From: an uncultured Lachnospiraceae bacterium
GTDB taxonomy: Bacteria; Bacillota; Clostridia; Lachnospirales; Lachnospiraceae
Direction: 5' to 3'
NCBI GenBank assembly: GCA_910588565.1
Contig: CAJUPF010000114.1
Span: forward strand, 1 to 6,901
DNA: 6,901 bases
Shown: one piece after another, positions 6,725-6,901 of the stretch
Layout of the letters: each line of letters begins with the position of its first letter
How positions within the stretch are numbered: the stretch's first letter is position 1
Translations under genes and position numbers: made by a program
The notes under the pieces: model-generated
What the model was told of the DNA's origin: nothing
Seen by the model: the letters and a program-made list of their open reading frames with translations, nothing else
The model's database searches: none

Positions 6725-6901
6725 ATGGGTGAGAATCTTCGGAAGCATATTATTTTTTATGGAAGAGTGCAGGGTGTGGGATTTCGGTACCGCGCGTATT
6801 ATTCTGCGAATAATTTTGGTTTAAGCGGCTGGGTCCGCAATCTATATGATGGAACAGTCGAAATGGAAGTGCAGGGCAGGGAAGAACTGATTCATTCTAT
6901 G
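6725..6901 (+). CDS. acyP: Acylphosphatase, N-terminal part (3' end outside window)
   Basis: The first 59 codons of an approximately 90-residue enzyme that hydrolyses acyl phosphates such as acetyl phosphate or carbamoyl phosphate. The family signature is plain: YGRVQGVGFRYRAYYSA (12-28), with Arg21 matching the phosphate-binding catalytic arginine, and GWVRNLYDGTVEMEVQG (35-51), with Asn39 matching the catalytic asparagine. Their 18-residue spacing equals that in characterised acylphosphatases. The frame is open to the window edge. AGGTGA (6715-6720) provides a close RBS with only 4 nt to the ATG. It follows the kinase-like gene by 12 nt and is probably cotranscribed with it. It is a common housekeeping enzyme and has no known tie to amino acid import. 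Confidence 0.9.
   Translation, partial: MGENLRKHIIFYGRVQGVGFRYRAYYSANNFGLSGWVRNLYDGTVEMEVQGREELIHSM

Noticed and set aside
1..6901. CRISPR array, insertion sequence, tRNA, riboswitch, phage or defence-system genes
   Set aside because: No regularly spaced short direct repeats, transposase-like frames, cloverleaf sequences or recognisable leader structures were seen. The only repeats are in-frame protein modules and the livG/livF junction similarity.

Overview
The window looks like chromosomal DNA of an anaerobic low-to-moderate GC Firmicute, most likely a gut Lachnospiraceae/Clostridia member. This is inferred from the strong AGGAGG ribosome binding sites, a consensus sigma-A type promoter, a lipoprotein-type solute receptor, and a cell-surface protein ending in BspA-like leucine-rich repeats. 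Every gene I can support lies on the + strand.

Region 1 (1-1180) is the C-terminal part of a large surface or secreted protein whose N-terminus lies outside the window. It carries acidic helical repeats, one Ig-like domain and a lysine-rich LRR_5/BspA-like C-terminus. Region 2 (1181-1329) holds a terminator-like hairpin for that gene, followed by a well-formed promoter (TTGACA, 17 bp, TATGCT) and a strong RBS for the next transcript.

Region 3 (1330-6084) is a complete branched-chain amino acid type (HAAT/Liv) ABC importer in the usual order: lipoprotein receptor, permeases LivH and LivM, ATPases LivG and LivF. The receptor would capture substrate outside the membrane, LivH and LivM form the channel, and LivG and LivF hydrolyse ATP. 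Substrate is inferred from family only (Leu/Ile/Val or another hydrophobic amino acid or amide). The last four genes are packed with 0-12 nt gaps. The receptor gene is separated from livH by 136 nt containing a perfect 10-bp inverted repeat and a possible internal promoter, a layout suited to making more receptor than membrane components.

Region 4 (6095-6901) continues the same tight run with a cytidylate-kinase-like protein (Cytidylate_kin2 type, substrate unknown) and the first 59 codons of an acylphosphatase cut by the window end. Spacing suggests both can be read through from the liv transcript, but nothing in the sequence links them functionally to transport.

I found no RNA gene, insertion sequence, CRISPR array, attachment site or phage signature, and no convincing evidence of an undescribed system. 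The items most worth a second look are the livK-livH spacer, the unassigned kinase at the operon end, and the charge-segregated mosaic surface protein.
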